This document shows positions 16,247-24,490 of a DNA stretch of 64,000 bases, one piece after another. The notes below the pieces were generated by a model that was not told where the DNA came from, did no database searches, and was given only the letters and a program-made list of their open reading frames with translations. The stretch's first letter is position 1, and every line of letters begins with the position of its first letter. The translations under genes and the position numbers were made by a program. Source of the DNA: Microvirga zambiensis WSM3693 (lineage in GTDB: Bacteria; Pseudomonadota; Alphaproteobacteria; Rhizobiales; Beijerinckiaceae); the NCBI RefSeq assembly GCF_016735695.1, contig NZ_JAERQD010000013.1, forward strand, positions 62,001-126,000, in the 5' to 3' direction.

Positions 16247-17368
16247 ATGAGACCATTCGATGTTCTTGTGACGGGCGCAGGCGCTGTCGGCGGTCATGCC
16301 GTCGAGTTCCTGGTCCGCAGGCCCGAGGTTCGCCGGATCGCCGTTGTGGATGTGAGAGCGGATGTCGCCGCCGGTGTCGCATGGCGGGCCCGCCTCGGTG
16401 CATTGCAGGAGGGCAGGGAGGTCACGGTTCAAGGCTTTGGCCTCGACCTTTCCGATGCGGATGCGACGCGGGCCTTGCTCGAGAGATTGCAGCCGCGCGT
16501 CGTGTTCCACACGGCGACGCTGCTCACCGTTCCGGAAATGGCCCGCGGCCTGACGCCTGACGTATTCGCCCGCGTGAGGGCGGACGGCATGGGCGGGTTC
16601 CTGTGCGGCCATCTCCTGCTGGCTGTGACGCTGCAGAAAGAGTTGGCGCGGCTGTCGCCGCGACCGCCGATGATCACGGCGCCGTTCCCGGATTTCACCA
16701 ACCAGGTGCTGGCGAAGCTGGGACCCGCGCCGATCACGGGCATCGGCAATGTCGACAACATGGCCTGTGAACTCCAGGCCATCGTGTCCGAGAAGCTTGA
16801 TGTCGCCGCCAGGGACGTCACGCCGATGATCGTGGCGCATCACAGCGTCGGCGAGTGGTTCCAGCGCTCGGGATCGGCCGGCGAAGCACCCTGGTTCGCG
16901 CGCGTCTATGTCGACGGCAAGGATGTCAGCGAGAAGTTCGATCTGGCAGCGCTCATGGCGGAAAGCGCCGCGCGCATCAGGCCCGTTCCGCAGGAGCAGA
17001 GGACGGCCGCATCGGGCGTCAAGGCCGTTCTGGCGGTCCTGCGCGATAACGGCTGCTATCTCCATTCCGCCGGCCCTCTGGGGCGGGCCGGGGGCTGGCC
17101 GGCGCGGCTCTGGGCCGACCGGCTGGAATTGGTGGATGTGCCCGGTCTCGATCTCCAGCGCGCGTTCGACATCAACATGGCGGGACAGCGGGCCGGCGGA
17201 ATCGAAACGATCGAAGCCGACGGTACGCTGGTCGCGACGGAGCGTTGCCGGACGATGATGGAGGAACTCTTCGGCGTGGATGTGGGGAGAGTCGCCCCCG
17301 ATCGCATTGCCTCGACGGCACGGGCGCTTCGGCAGGCCCTGTCGTCGCGGATCGCCTCGGGGACATGA
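16247..17368 (+). CDS. NAD(P)-binding Rossmann protein, saccharopine-dehydrogenase-like
   Basis: A 373-residue protein with VLVTGAGAVGGHAVEFLV at residues 6-23 and an acidic residue after the second strand (VVDVRADV), pointing to NAD(H). The middle contains TATLLTVPEMARGL and GIGNVDNMACELQAIVSEKL, which I do not recognise from a named enzyme. It follows the creatininase-like gene by three bases and closes this unit. It may reduce or oxidise the ring-opened product, which is inference from position only. Confidence 0.6.
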   Translation: MRPFDVLVTGAGAVGGHAVEFLVRRPEVRRIAVVDVRADVAAGVAWRARLGALQEGREVTVQGFGLDLSDADATRALLERLQPRVVFHTATLLTVPEMARGLTPDVFARVRADGMGGFLCGHLLLAVTLQKELARLSPRPPMITAPFPDFTNQVLAKLGPAPITGIGNVDNMACELQAIVSEKLDVAARDVTPMIVAHHSVGEWFQRSGSAGEAPWFARVYVDGKDVSEKFDLAALMAESAARIRPVPQEQRTAASGVKAVLAVLRDNGCYLHSAGPLGRAGGWPARLWADRLELVDVPGLDLQRAFDINMAGQRAGGIETIEADGTLVATERCRTMMEELFGVDVGRVAPDRIASTARALRQALSSRIASGT

Positions 17369-17615
17369 CGGGGGCAAGCTGCTTGGCCTGTTGTGCGTCG
17401 ACAGCAGCTTCCTTCCTGGAGAGGATAGGCGGGATTTGTTTCGCTATCATCGGGGCTTAAGGCATGTCGCATTAGCTCCAGAGGCGGTCGGATCCACCCT
17501 TGGAATATAGTTTGTGTTACTAAGTTAGATATATTAGAGGTGATCCTTTCTTCGGCTTTGCCGCAAGATTGTAACAGAGATCTCGAGAACAAGACCCGCA
17601 TTGAGGGGTGATGAC

Positions 17616-18362
17616 ATGGAAACGCCGACGAGGGCGAGCCTGCGCAAAATGAGCATTCCGGCGAAAGCGGCCGCAAAGGCGAAGAGCGTGCGCGGAAAGG
17701 CATCCTCCCTGACGGAGAAGGTCTACCAACTCCTACGCGCGCAGATCCTGTCCGGCGAGTTGGAGCCGGGGCGCGAACTGTCGGAGGCCGAACTGGCTGA
17801 ACAGTTCGGCGTCAGCAAGACCCCCGTGCGCGAGGCTCTCGCCACCCTCCGGTCGGAAGGTTTCGTGAGGACGTTCCCCCGGCGCGGTTATCAGGTCGTG
17901 CCGATCACGTTCGGCGATGTGGCCGAGCTGTTCGAGGTGCGCGCGATGCTGGAGGCCGGCGCTGCGGAGCTCGCCTGCGCCCGCATCACCGATGAGGAAC
18001 TGGACCAGCTCGATCGTCTCGCGGACGTGGCATACGACCGCTATGAGCAGCCGAGTCTCAAGCGTTTCATCCAGGCCAACCGCGACTTCCACGTCGCCAT
18101 CGCCCGCGCATCGGGCAACGAGCGCCTCTATCAGCTTTCCGTTCGCCAGATCGATGAACTCGAGCGCATCTTCTATCTTGGTGCGCGTCTGCGCGACATC
18201 AGCGGCGAGACCAAGGACGATCACCACGAGATCGTCAGGGTGCTGAGGTCGCGCGATCCCGTTGCCGCGCGGGCGATCATGATCCGCCACAACGACATGA
18301 CCCGCCAGAACCTGTTCCAGGTGCTCGCAGCATCCCGCAAGGCCAGCCAGATCAGCCTCTGA
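17616..18362 (+). CDS. GntR-family regulator with FCD domain, likely island regulator
   Basis: A 248-residue protein. The ATG at 17616 has GAGGGG at a good distance. A basic N-terminal tail (about residues 1-30) precedes a winged helix with EKVYQLLRAQILSGELEPG, LSEAELAEQFGVSKTPVREALATL and VRTFPRRGYQVVPI. Residues 105-235 form an FCD ligand domain with the metal-site residues seen in R-x-x-x-E (FEVRAMLEAGAA), DFHVAIARASGN and KDDHHEIVRVLRSRD. It is central to the island and is the best candidate to bind the shared TGATAT-type elements. Whether it acts as a repressor is inferred. Confidence 0.88.
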   Translation: METPTRASLRKMSIPAKAAAKAKSVRGKASSLTEKVYQLLRAQILSGELEPGRELSEAELAEQFGVSKTPVREALATLRSEGFVRTFPRRGYQVVPITFGDVAELFEVRAMLEAGAAELACARITDEELDQLDRLADVAYDRYEQPSLKRFIQANRDFHVAIARASGNERLYQLSVRQIDELERIFYLGARLRDISGETKDDHHEIVRVLRSRDPVAARAIMIRHNDMTRQNLFQVLAASRKASQISL

Positions 18363-18415
18363 TCGCACATTGCGCGGGCCGCCTGCGCAATCATTGCAGT
18401 CTCATCGATCTCCAA

Positions 18416-18455
18416 CCCCGCGAAGGCTCGATCTTCCGCGGGGTTTTTGTTTTTG
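18416..18455 (+). terminator. Intrinsic terminator of the GntR gene
   Basis: CCCCGCG (18416-18422) pairs with CGCGGGG (18437-18443), with an inner AAG/CTT pairing, and is followed by TTTTTGTTTTTG. This is the strongest rho-independent terminator in the island. Confidence 0.85.
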
Positions 18456-18628
18456 GGGGCGACGAAAAGTCGGCCGGACATCGCCACGTATAGAGAGGCC
18501 TGCAGAAGCCCGGGCTCAAGACAACAATCCCACGCTTCGAGTGCCTCATCGTATAGCAATTGCACGGTCAAAGTTCGCCGATTGTGCACGTTCTACGCGA
18601 TAAATGCGCTTGTAGTTCCTGTGCGTCG

Positions 18629-18660
18629 TGATATTTCTGAATTATCTTACAGACGATCTT
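18629..18660 (+). promoter_or_regulatory. Probable promoter with island element, copy F (weaker)
   Basis: TGATATTTC (18629-18637) is followed by AATTAT-CTTACAGAC-GATCTT (18640-18660), which keeps the CTTAC core of copies C and G. TTGTAG (18610-18615) and TATTTC (18632-18637), 16 bases apart, form a possible promoter for the gene at 18709. The outer half-sites match the consensus poorly. Confidence 0.35.
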
Positions 18661-18708
18661 AGCTCCGTTCTCGGGGCAGCTCGTTAGAGGGCTCGAGGGT
18701 TACAAAAT

Positions 18709-19830
18709 ATGGCGATTGCTCAGGTCAGCATGGACGTCCGCGCCTGCTTCTCACCCGACTACAAAACGGCGCGAAGCCGCTTTCTCGACAAGGCGACTTC
18801 CGCCGGCGGCGTGATCCGGTCTTACGACAATCCGAACAAGGGGCCCTCCGGCGAGGATCTCGCAACCGATGTTGCCTGGTTCGGCCCGCGCGACGCGCGA
18901 AATGTTCTGGTGCTGGTGTCGTCGACGCATGGCGTTGAAGGATTCTGCGGGTCCGGAGCGCAGCTCGACTGGCTTGCGACGAACGGACCTGAAACCCTTC
19001 CTTCAGGGCTTGCGGTGATGATCGTTCATGCCATCAATCCGCATGGCTTCGCCTGGCTCCGGCGCACCACGGAAGAAGGCGTCGATCTCAACCGCAATTG
19101 CATCTCGTTCGACGGTTCGTTGCCCGCCAATGAAGGCTATGACGAACTCGCTTCGGCCTTCGTGCCAAAGGCGCTCGACGAGACGACGCTTGCAGAGGCA
19201 AAGGCACGGCGCGAAGCCTATCGCGAAAAGCACGGACGCGTCGCATTCGAGCAGGCGCGCAGCTCTGGGCAATACACGCATCCCGAGGGGATTTTCTTCG
19301 GCGGAACAGGGCCTACCTGGTCGCTGAAGACGCTTGAACAAATCTGCGCCGATTACGACCTGTCATCGCGCAAGGGCGTTGCCGTCATCGATTATCACAC
19401 TGGGCTTGGCTCCCACGGCTACGGCGAGCCGATCTGCGGCCATCGCCCGGGAGAATCGGGTCAGGCGCGCTGCCGTGCCTGGTATGGCCATTCTCTGGGC
19501 GAGCCTCTGCTCGGCAAGTCGTCATCGCTTCCGATCGCCGGGCTGACGCAATATGCATGGGCCCGCTGCGTTGGCGGTGACAAGCTCACCTTCATCGCTC
19601 TTGAATTCGGAACCTACGACGCGGAGATCGGCGCCGACGCGCTTCGCGACGATCACTGGCTGCATGCTTACGGAACGGTCGACTGGACCAGCGAGGAGAC
19701 GCAGCGCATCAAGACCAATCTCCGCCGCTTCTACCATCCTGGCACTCAAGATTGGTGTGAGCTCGTTCTCTTCAGAAGCCGCCAAGTCATCTCACAGGCC
19801 GTCACGGGCCTTTGCTCAACGTCGTCATAA
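18709..19830 (+). CDS. M14-type zinc hydrolase (DUF2817 family)
   Basis: A 373-residue protein without a signal peptide. It has the zinc-carboxypeptidase ligand pattern: H-x-x-E in SSTHGVEGFCGS (about residue 74), a further His in VIDYHTGLGSHG (about residue 227) and a Glu in FIALEFGTYD (about residue 300). DUF2817 proteins belong to the M14 carboxypeptidase/deacylase clan, which includes succinylglutamate desuccinylase and aspartoacylase. Upstream of a racemase and a hydantoinase-like gene, it could remove the acyl or carbamoyl part left after ring opening. That role is an inference. Confidence 0.75.
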   Translation: MAIAQVSMDVRACFSPDYKTARSRFLDKATSAGGVIRSYDNPNKGPSGEDLATDVAWFGPRDARNVLVLVSSTHGVEGFCGSGAQLDWLATNGPETLPSGLAVMIVHAINPHGFAWLRRTTEEGVDLNRNCISFDGSLPANEGYDELASAFVPKALDETTLAEAKARREAYREKHGRVAFEQARSSGQYTHPEGIFFGGTGPTWSLKTLEQICADYDLSSRKGVAVIDYHTGLGSHGYGEPICGHRPGESGQARCRAWYGHSLGEPLLGKSSSLPIAGLTQYAWARCVGGDKLTFIALEFGTYDAEIGADALRDDHWLHAYGTVDWTSEETQRIKTNLRRFYHPGTQDWCELVLFRSRQVISQAVTGLCSTSS

Positions 19831-19840
19831 AAGGCCCGCC

Positions 19841-20503
19841 ATGAAACGCATTCTCGTTCTCAACCCCAACAGCTCGGCTAACATCACGGAATCCATGGAC
19901 AGGGCGCTCGACGTGCTGCGCCTGCCCGGAAATCCTGAGATCGTGACCGCAACCTTGAGCGAAGGCCCTCCTGGAATCGAGACGCAGGCGCATGTGGAGG
20001 GTGTCGTGATCCCCACAGCACGTTACTTCGCCGAGAACCCGGCCGATGCCTATGTGATCGGATGCTTCTCCGATCCGGGTCTTCATCTCGCGCGTGAAAC
20101 GGTGAAGAAGCCGGTTCTCGGCATCGCCGAATCCGCGTTTCTTACGGCGCTCGGCCTCGGCCACCGCTTCGGCATCGTCGCGATCAAAAAAGGCTCGATC
20201 GGTCGGCATATGCGCAATGTACGTCAGCTTGGCCTGGAATCGCGCCTTGCAGGCGACCGCCCGCTGGATATCGGCGTGACCGATGTGCTCGGCGACAATG
20301 CCGTGATCGAGCGCATCGTCGAGGTCGGCACGCAGTTGCGCGATATCGATGGAGCCGATGTGCTCATCCTGGGCTGCGCCAGCATGGGCGGCTTCCGGGC
20401 GGAGATCGAAGACAGGCTCGGCCTGCCTGTCGTCGATCCGACGCAGGCCGCCGTCATGCGTGCCATCTCTCTCGTAACACTCGGCTATGCGAGGGCCGCC
20501 TGA
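19841..20503 (+). CDS. Asp/Glu/hydantoin racemase family protein
   Basis: A 220-residue protein starting MKRILVLNPNSSANITESMD, the typical opening of hydantoin racemases (HyuE-like). Both catalytic Cys are in place: VIGCFSDPGLHLAR near residue 75 and LILGCASMGG near residue 177. The ATG at 19841 is chosen over longer frames since the family motif begins at once. Its stop overlaps the next start by one base (TGATG at 20501-20505), so racemase and amidohydrolase are made together. This pairing is characteristic of hydantoin-type pathways. Confidence 0.85.
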   Translation: MKRILVLNPNSSANITESMDRALDVLRLPGNPEIVTATLSEGPPGIETQAHVEGVVIPTARYFAENPADAYVIGCFSDPGLHLARETVKKPVLGIAESAFLTALGLGHRFGIVAIKKGSIGRHMRNVRQLGLESRLAGDRPLDIGVTDVLGDNAVIERIVEVGTQLRDIDGADVLILGCASMGGFRAEIEDRLGLPVVDPTQAAVMRAISLVTLGYARAA

Positions 20504-21879
20504 TGAACGACACACCACGCTACGATCTCGTCGTTCGCGGCACTCTCGTTCTGCCGACGGAGACGCTGCCAAATGGCTGGATCGCCGTCTCCGGCGGAAC
20601 GATCATGGCAATCGGGTCAGGACCAAATCCTTCGGCGGATACGGTGCATGACGCCGGCAGCGCCTACGTGCTCCCCGGCTTCATCGATGGGCAGACACAC
20701 GCGACAAGCTACAAAGGCTTGGCGGGTTTCGAGGCAACAAGCCGTTCGGCCATCGCAGGTGGCATCACCACCATGGTCGACATGCCTTACGACAACCCGG
20801 ATCCGCTCAACACCATGGAGCGGCTCCAGCTCAAGATCGATTCCGTCGAAAACCTGTCCTATTGCGATGTCGCGCTCTACGCCACAATCGCGCCGGGGCA
20901 GGGCACGGCGGAAATGGCGGATCTCGCCAAGGCCGGCGTTGCAGCCTTCAAGATCTCCAGCTTCGAGAGCCATCCTGTTCGCTTCCCGAGACTGCCGGCG
21001 AGCGATACCCTGGCGATCCTCGAAGCCTCGGTCGAAACCGGACTTCCCGTCGGCCTGCACAACGAGGACCAGGAGATCGTGCGCGCCTCCATCGCTGCCC
21101 TGAAGGCGGATGGCAAGATCACGCCGGAATGGCATGAGCCCAGCCGTCCGCTCTCCGCCGAGATGACAGCCACGGCAGCCTTCCTGGAACTGGGGGCCGC
21201 CACAGGCGCTCATGTTCATATCGTCCATATTTCGGCGCCGCGCGGCTATGATCTCGTGTCCCGCTATCGTGCCGAGGGCGTCAACGCCACGGCCGAGATG
21301 TGCGTGCACTATCTGCACTTCGATGCCGCGCGCGATATTGAACGCCTCGGCGCGCGCATGAAGGTCAGCCCTCCCATCCGCGCCGGCATGATCGAGGGTC
21401 TGTGGGCTGCCCTCGAAAAGGGACAGATCGACTTCATCTCGTCCGATCATTCGAGCTGGCCGATCGACAACAAGTTCACGCCTTCGATCTTCGATGCCGG
21501 CGCCGGCATTCCGGGTCTCGAGACGATGGCGCCGTCTCTCTATACCGATCTCATCGGTCGCGTCGCCGATCCGGTCCGGACGGTTGCCGATTATCTCTCG
21601 ACGAAGCCTGCCGCGTTCTTCGGATTGAGCGCGCGAAAAGGCGCGCTGAAGATCGGGGCGGATGCCGACTTCGCCATTCTCGAAACCGGAGACTATCCCT
21701 TCGATGCCTCTCAAACCCGTGACGGCTTGAACTGGAGTCCCTATGACGGGGAAACCTTCAAGGTCCGGATCGCCGCGACGTTCCTGCGCGGCAAGCCGGT
21801 CTGGGATGGCACGGAGATTACAGGCAAAAGCGGATACGGCCAGTATCTCCCGCGCCCGCAATCGTCCAAGGCGGCGTGA
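20503..21879 (+). CDS. Hydantoinase/allantoinase-like cyclic amidohydrolase with altered metal site
   Basis: A 458-residue cyclic amidohydrolase. Family motifs: PGFIDGQTH (D62-G63-Q64-T65-H66), GGITTMVDMPYDNPDP near residue 86, the bridging Lys K150 in AAFKISSFE, GLHNED near 185, HVHIVHISAP near 237 and FISSDHSSW near 325. The first metal ligand of the usual HxH is Gln here (codon CAG), while the second His and the other ligands are kept. The enzyme may therefore use one metal or a different ring substrate. It overlaps the racemase gene and is overlapped by the following oxidase gene, so the three form one coupled set. Confidence 0.85.
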   Translation: MNDTPRYDLVVRGTLVLPTETLPNGWIAVSGGTIMAIGSGPNPSADTVHDAGSAYVLPGFIDGQTHATSYKGLAGFEATSRSAIAGGITTMVDMPYDNPDPLNTMERLQLKIDSVENLSYCDVALYATIAPGQGTAEMADLAKAGVAAFKISSFESHPVRFPRLPASDTLAILEASVETGLPVGLHNEDQEIVRASIAALKADGKITPEWHEPSRPLSAEMTATAAFLELGAATGAHVHIVHISAPRGYDLVSRYRAEGVNATAEMCVHYLHFDAARDIERLGARMKVSPPIRAGMIEGLWAALEKGQIDFISSDHSSWPIDNKFTPSIFDAGAGIPGLETMAPSLYTDLIGRVADPVRTVADYLSTKPAAFFGLSARKGALKIGADADFAILETGDYPFDASQTRDGLNWSPYDGETFKVRIAATFLRGKPVWDGTEITGKSGYGQYLPRPQSSKAA

Positions 21880-23180
21880 GCATGGCGACGGAAACCTTCG
21901 CACAATCCCTCTGGTCGTCGCTGTCGAGGCCGCTTGAGGGATATGAGGAGCTGACGGAGAGCATCGAAGCCGACGTGCTCATCGTCGGTGCAGGTTTCCT
22001 CGGGCTGTCGACGGCGCTGCACCTTGCTGAAGCCGGCACCCGCGTGGCCCTGGTGGAGGCCGACGAAGCAGGGTTTGGCGCCTCGGGGCGCAATACCGGC
22101 TTCGTCGTGCCGAGCCTCAAGACGGCCTTCGGGCCGGCGGATGTGGCGCGGCATCTCGGCCAGGATAAGGGCGAGCGTCTCATCTCATTGGTCGGTCAAT
22201 CCGGCAACATCGTCTTCGACCTGATCCGCCGCCTCGGCATCGAATGCAGTGCGGAGCAGGTCGGATGGATGCAGCCCGCTCATACCGCATCGATCGCCAA
22301 AGTCCTGGAGAAGCGCCAGGCCGATTGGCGCGAACGCGGACGTTCCGTGGAAATCCTCTCGGCGGAGGAAACCGGGCGCCGTATCGGTTACAAGGGCTAT
22401 CATTCTGCGCTGCTCGACCCGACCGGCGGTCAGATCAATCCGTTGGCCTATGCTCGCGGGTTGGCCGATGCATGCAGGAAGGCCGGGGTCGCGCTCTATT
22501 TTCGATCCCGTGTAACGGAATTGTCGAAAGCGGGAGCGAAATGGCTTGCCCGCACTCCCAACGGCTCGGTGGCTGCCGAGCGCGTATTGCTGACGACCAA
22601 TGCGCTGATCGGGAAACTGCAGCCGGAGCTGTTTGCCAGCATCATACCCGTGCGTGTCCATCAGATAGCGACCCAGCAATTCGACGAGACGATTCAGGGC
22701 ACGTTTCTCATTGGGCGATCGCCGGTAGCCGACACGCGGCGGCATACCTTCGCCGTTCGCTGGTCGCCAGATGGGCGTCTGGTCACCGGCGGGCTCGTGA
22801 TGCCGGGACCGGCGCCGCTCGAGCGGGCATCGCGCTTCTTTGCGAAACGCCTGGAGCGCTTCTTCCCGGCGTTGGCGCCGATCAAGGCGGAGTACGTCTG
22901 GAACGGCGTCATCGCGGCGACGACGGATTCGCTGCCGCGCTTTCTCTCTCTTTCACCGGGTCTCGACGCGGCAATCGGATGCAATGGCCGGGGTGTCGCC
23001 CTGACGACGTCGCTCGGACGAGACATCGCCGGACTCTACAACGGCAGGCTGGACGCTTCGGATTTCCCGCTCGCGCATGAGCCACCGCGTGGTGTTCCCG
23101 TGCGTGCCCTGGCGGAGCACGGGCCGTCTCTGTGGCTGCCCTGGAGTACGTTCCGCGATTGGCAGGACGCCAGGCGATAA
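21876..23180 (+). CDS. FAD-dependent oxidoreductase (DAO family), copy 2
   Basis: A 434-residue flavoprotein. DVLIVGAGFLGLSTALHLAEAG near residue 33 binds FAD, ASGRNTGFVVP near residue 70 is the second DAO motif, and AAIGCNGRGVALTTSLGRDIAG near residue 367 closes the fold. This set resembles gamma-glutamylputrescine oxidase (PuuB) and related amine oxidases. The GTG at 21876 overlaps the previous TGA; an ATG at 21882 is an equally possible start. It should take the amino acid or amine released by the upstream hydrolases. Confidence 0.83.
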   Translation: MSMATETFAQSLWSSLSRPLEGYEELTESIEADVLIVGAGFLGLSTALHLAEAGTRVALVEADEAGFGASGRNTGFVVPSLKTAFGPADVARHLGQDKGERLISLVGQSGNIVFDLIRRLGIECSAEQVGWMQPAHTASIAKVLEKRQADWRERGRSVEILSAEETGRRIGYKGYHSALLDPTGGQINPLAYARGLADACRKAGVALYFRSRVTELSKAGAKWLARTPNGSVAAERVLLTTNALIGKLQPELFASIIPVRVHQIATQQFDETIQGTFLIGRSPVADTRRHTFAVRWSPDGRLVTGGLVMPGPAPLERASRFFAKRLERFFPALAPIKAEYVWNGVIAATTDSLPRFLSLSPGLDAAIGCNGRGVALTTSLGRDIAGLYNGRLDASDFPLAHEPPRGVPVRALAEHGPSLWLPWSTFRDWQDARR

Positions 23181-23207
23181 CCGGGTCCCTTCGACCGCGC
23201 CAAGGGC

Positions 23208-23239
23208 GGCCAGCTCCTGCATGTCAGGAGCTGGCCTTT
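23208..23239 (+). terminator. Terminator between convergent genes
   Basis: GGCCAGCTCCTG (23208-23219) pairs perfectly with CAGGAGCTGGCC (23225-23236) around a 5-base loop and is followed by TTTC. It lies between the oxidase gene and the leftward DapA-family gene and could end transcription from the left. Confidence 0.75.
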
Positions 23240-23242
23240 CAC

Positions 23243-24196
23243 TTATCTGATCTGGGCAAGTCGCCGCTCGAGGCGCGTCATCAGGACGGTCAGTTCGGCC
23301 TGGTCGATGGCATCGAGTTTGGGGCCGGGAGCGCGAACATGCGCGGAGGCGATGGCACCGCGACGTTTCAAGATTTCCTTCCTTACGGCGAGGCCGAGTC
23401 CGGGCTGCGTTTCGTGGCGGATCAGCGGAAGATAGGCGTCGAAAATGTCCTCTGCGCCGTCCTTGTCGCCAGCCTCGTGCCGCTTGCAGACGTCAACGAG
23501 CATTTCGGGATATGCGAAACCCGTCATGGCGCCGTCTGCCCCGCGGGTGAGTTCCTGCGGCAGGAAGAGGCCGCCATTGCCGACCAGGATGCTCAGGCGT
23601 CGCGAACCGCGCTCACTCTGGTTCCTGCGCAGACGGGATAGCTTCGACAGGCCGGGCCAGTCCTCATGCTTCAGCATGACAACCTGCGGCAGTTCCGTAG
23701 CGATCTGCTCGATCGTCGCCACCGACAGATAGACGTTCAGGGAGAGGGGAAAGTCTTGCAGGACGACGGGAACGTCCGGACCGAGAGCCTGACAAACGCT
23801 GCGGAAATACCCGATGATCTGCTCTTCGGTCTTCAGGCTCGGCATGGGCGCCACCATCACACCGGCAGCGCCGGCCTCCATGGCGTCGTGGGCGAGATGA
23901 ACGAGGTTCGAAAGGCCGGCGCTGCTGACGCCGACAACCACGGGAACACGGCCTGAGACGCGCTGCAGAACCGTGGTCAGGAAGCGATGGCTTTCCTCGG
24001 ACGAGAGCTTCGGTGCCTCGCCCATCATGCCGAGCAGCGTCAATCCGCTCGCACCGCGTTCCAGGTAGAAGTCCGTGAGCCGTTCCGCGCTGGCGAGATC
24101 CAGTTCGCCGCTGTCGGAGAACGGAGTGGCTGAGATGACGAAGACACCTTTGGCTGTCTCGTCGAGCCTGGTCGGTGCTCCTGTTACGCTCATCAT
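23243..24196 (-). CDS. Dihydrodipicolinate-synthase/N-acetylneuraminate-lyase family protein
   Basis: A 317-residue DapA-family protein, a class I aldolase-type lyase or dehydratase. The Schiff-base Lys is in VVMLKHEDWPGL near residue 173, the GMMGEAPKLS loop near residue 55 replaces the usual GTTGE, and GNGGLFLPQELTRGADGAMTGF near residue 210 is the family's glycine-rich region. AAAGGA lies before two adjacent ATG codons (24196 and 24193), and either may be used. It is the only gene of the central island on the minus strand and shares its control region with the gene at 24491. It may cleave a 2-oxo acid made by the oxidases (inference). Confidence 0.85.
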   Translation of the reverse strand: MMSVTGAPTRLDETAKGVFVISATPFSDSGELDLASAERLTDFYLERGASGLTLLGMMGEAPKLSSEESHRFLTTVLQRVSGRVPVVVGVSSAGLSNLVHLAHDAMEAGAAGVMVAPMPSLKTEEQIIGYFRSVCQALGPDVPVVLQDFPLSLNVYLSVATIEQIATELPQVVMLKHEDWPGLSKLSRLRRNQSERGSRRLSILVGNGGLFLPQELTRGADGAMTGFAYPEMLVDVCKRHEAGDKDGAEDIFDAYLPLIRHETQPGLGLAVRKEILKRRGAIASAHVRAPGPKLDAIDQAELTVLMTRLERRLAQIR

Positions 24197-24230
24197 GTGG
24201 TCCTTTCGCGAAATGATTTCAGTCGCGTAA

Positions 24231-24251
24231 TGCCATGCTGCAGATATATCA
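24231..24251 (-). promoter_or_regulatory. Possible half-operator for the DapA-family gene
   Basis: On the minus strand it begins TGATATATC, like the left half of the island element, but the right half does not match. It is within a very AT-rich stretch (24241-24275) just upstream of the leftward gene, so chance is possible. Confidence 0.25.
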
Positions 24252-24411
24252 ATAAATATTTCAATCATACAAAATCGATCCGCTCAGGCGCTGGCATGCT
24301 CTTTGCAGAGAGACGGGAACGCATGAGAGCCGCGGGCAAAGAAAGGGCTCAATTTTTGAGCAATGTGCTGCGGGCGGAGACGCGAACTTGTGCAGTCCGG
24401 TCCTTGCTCCC

Positions 24412-24432
24412 TGGAACGCTTGTAAGATATCA
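24412..24432 (-). promoter_or_regulatory. Island operator/promoter element, copy G
   Basis: On the minus strand it reads TGATAT-CTTACAAGC-GTTCCA; its first 12 bases equal those of copy C. On the plus strand it overlaps the -35 box of a very good promoter: TTGTAA (24420-24425), 17 bases, TAAAAT (24443-24448). That promoter drives the gene at 24491 and probably the third transporter. Confidence 0.55.
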
Positions 24433-24490
24433 GTAAAACATCTAAAATGTACAAGAAGACGAAATTCTTCTTAAGGCAAGCCGGGGTGCA

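Larger units (their letters stand above)
18363..18708. other. Gene-free stretch of 346 bases after the GntR gene
   Basis: It holds the strong terminator of the GntR gene (18416-18455) and, near its right end, promoter- and operator-like sequences for the hydrolase gene at 18709. The 100 bases or so between them show no coding frame I can support. Confidence 0.5.

Noticed and set aside
17516-17536. Possible island operator upstream of the GntR gene (autoregulation)
   Set aside because: The AT-rich stretch gives TAATAT at one end but the TAC core and the second half-site do not fit. I cannot separate it from chance.
4593-24432. Reading the TGATAT-type elements as plain extended -10 promoter boxes
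   Set aside because: TGATATACT and TGATATCTT do look like extended -10 boxes, but copies D and G are oriented against the gene they precede while other good promoters overlap them. An operator explains more, though dual use is possible.
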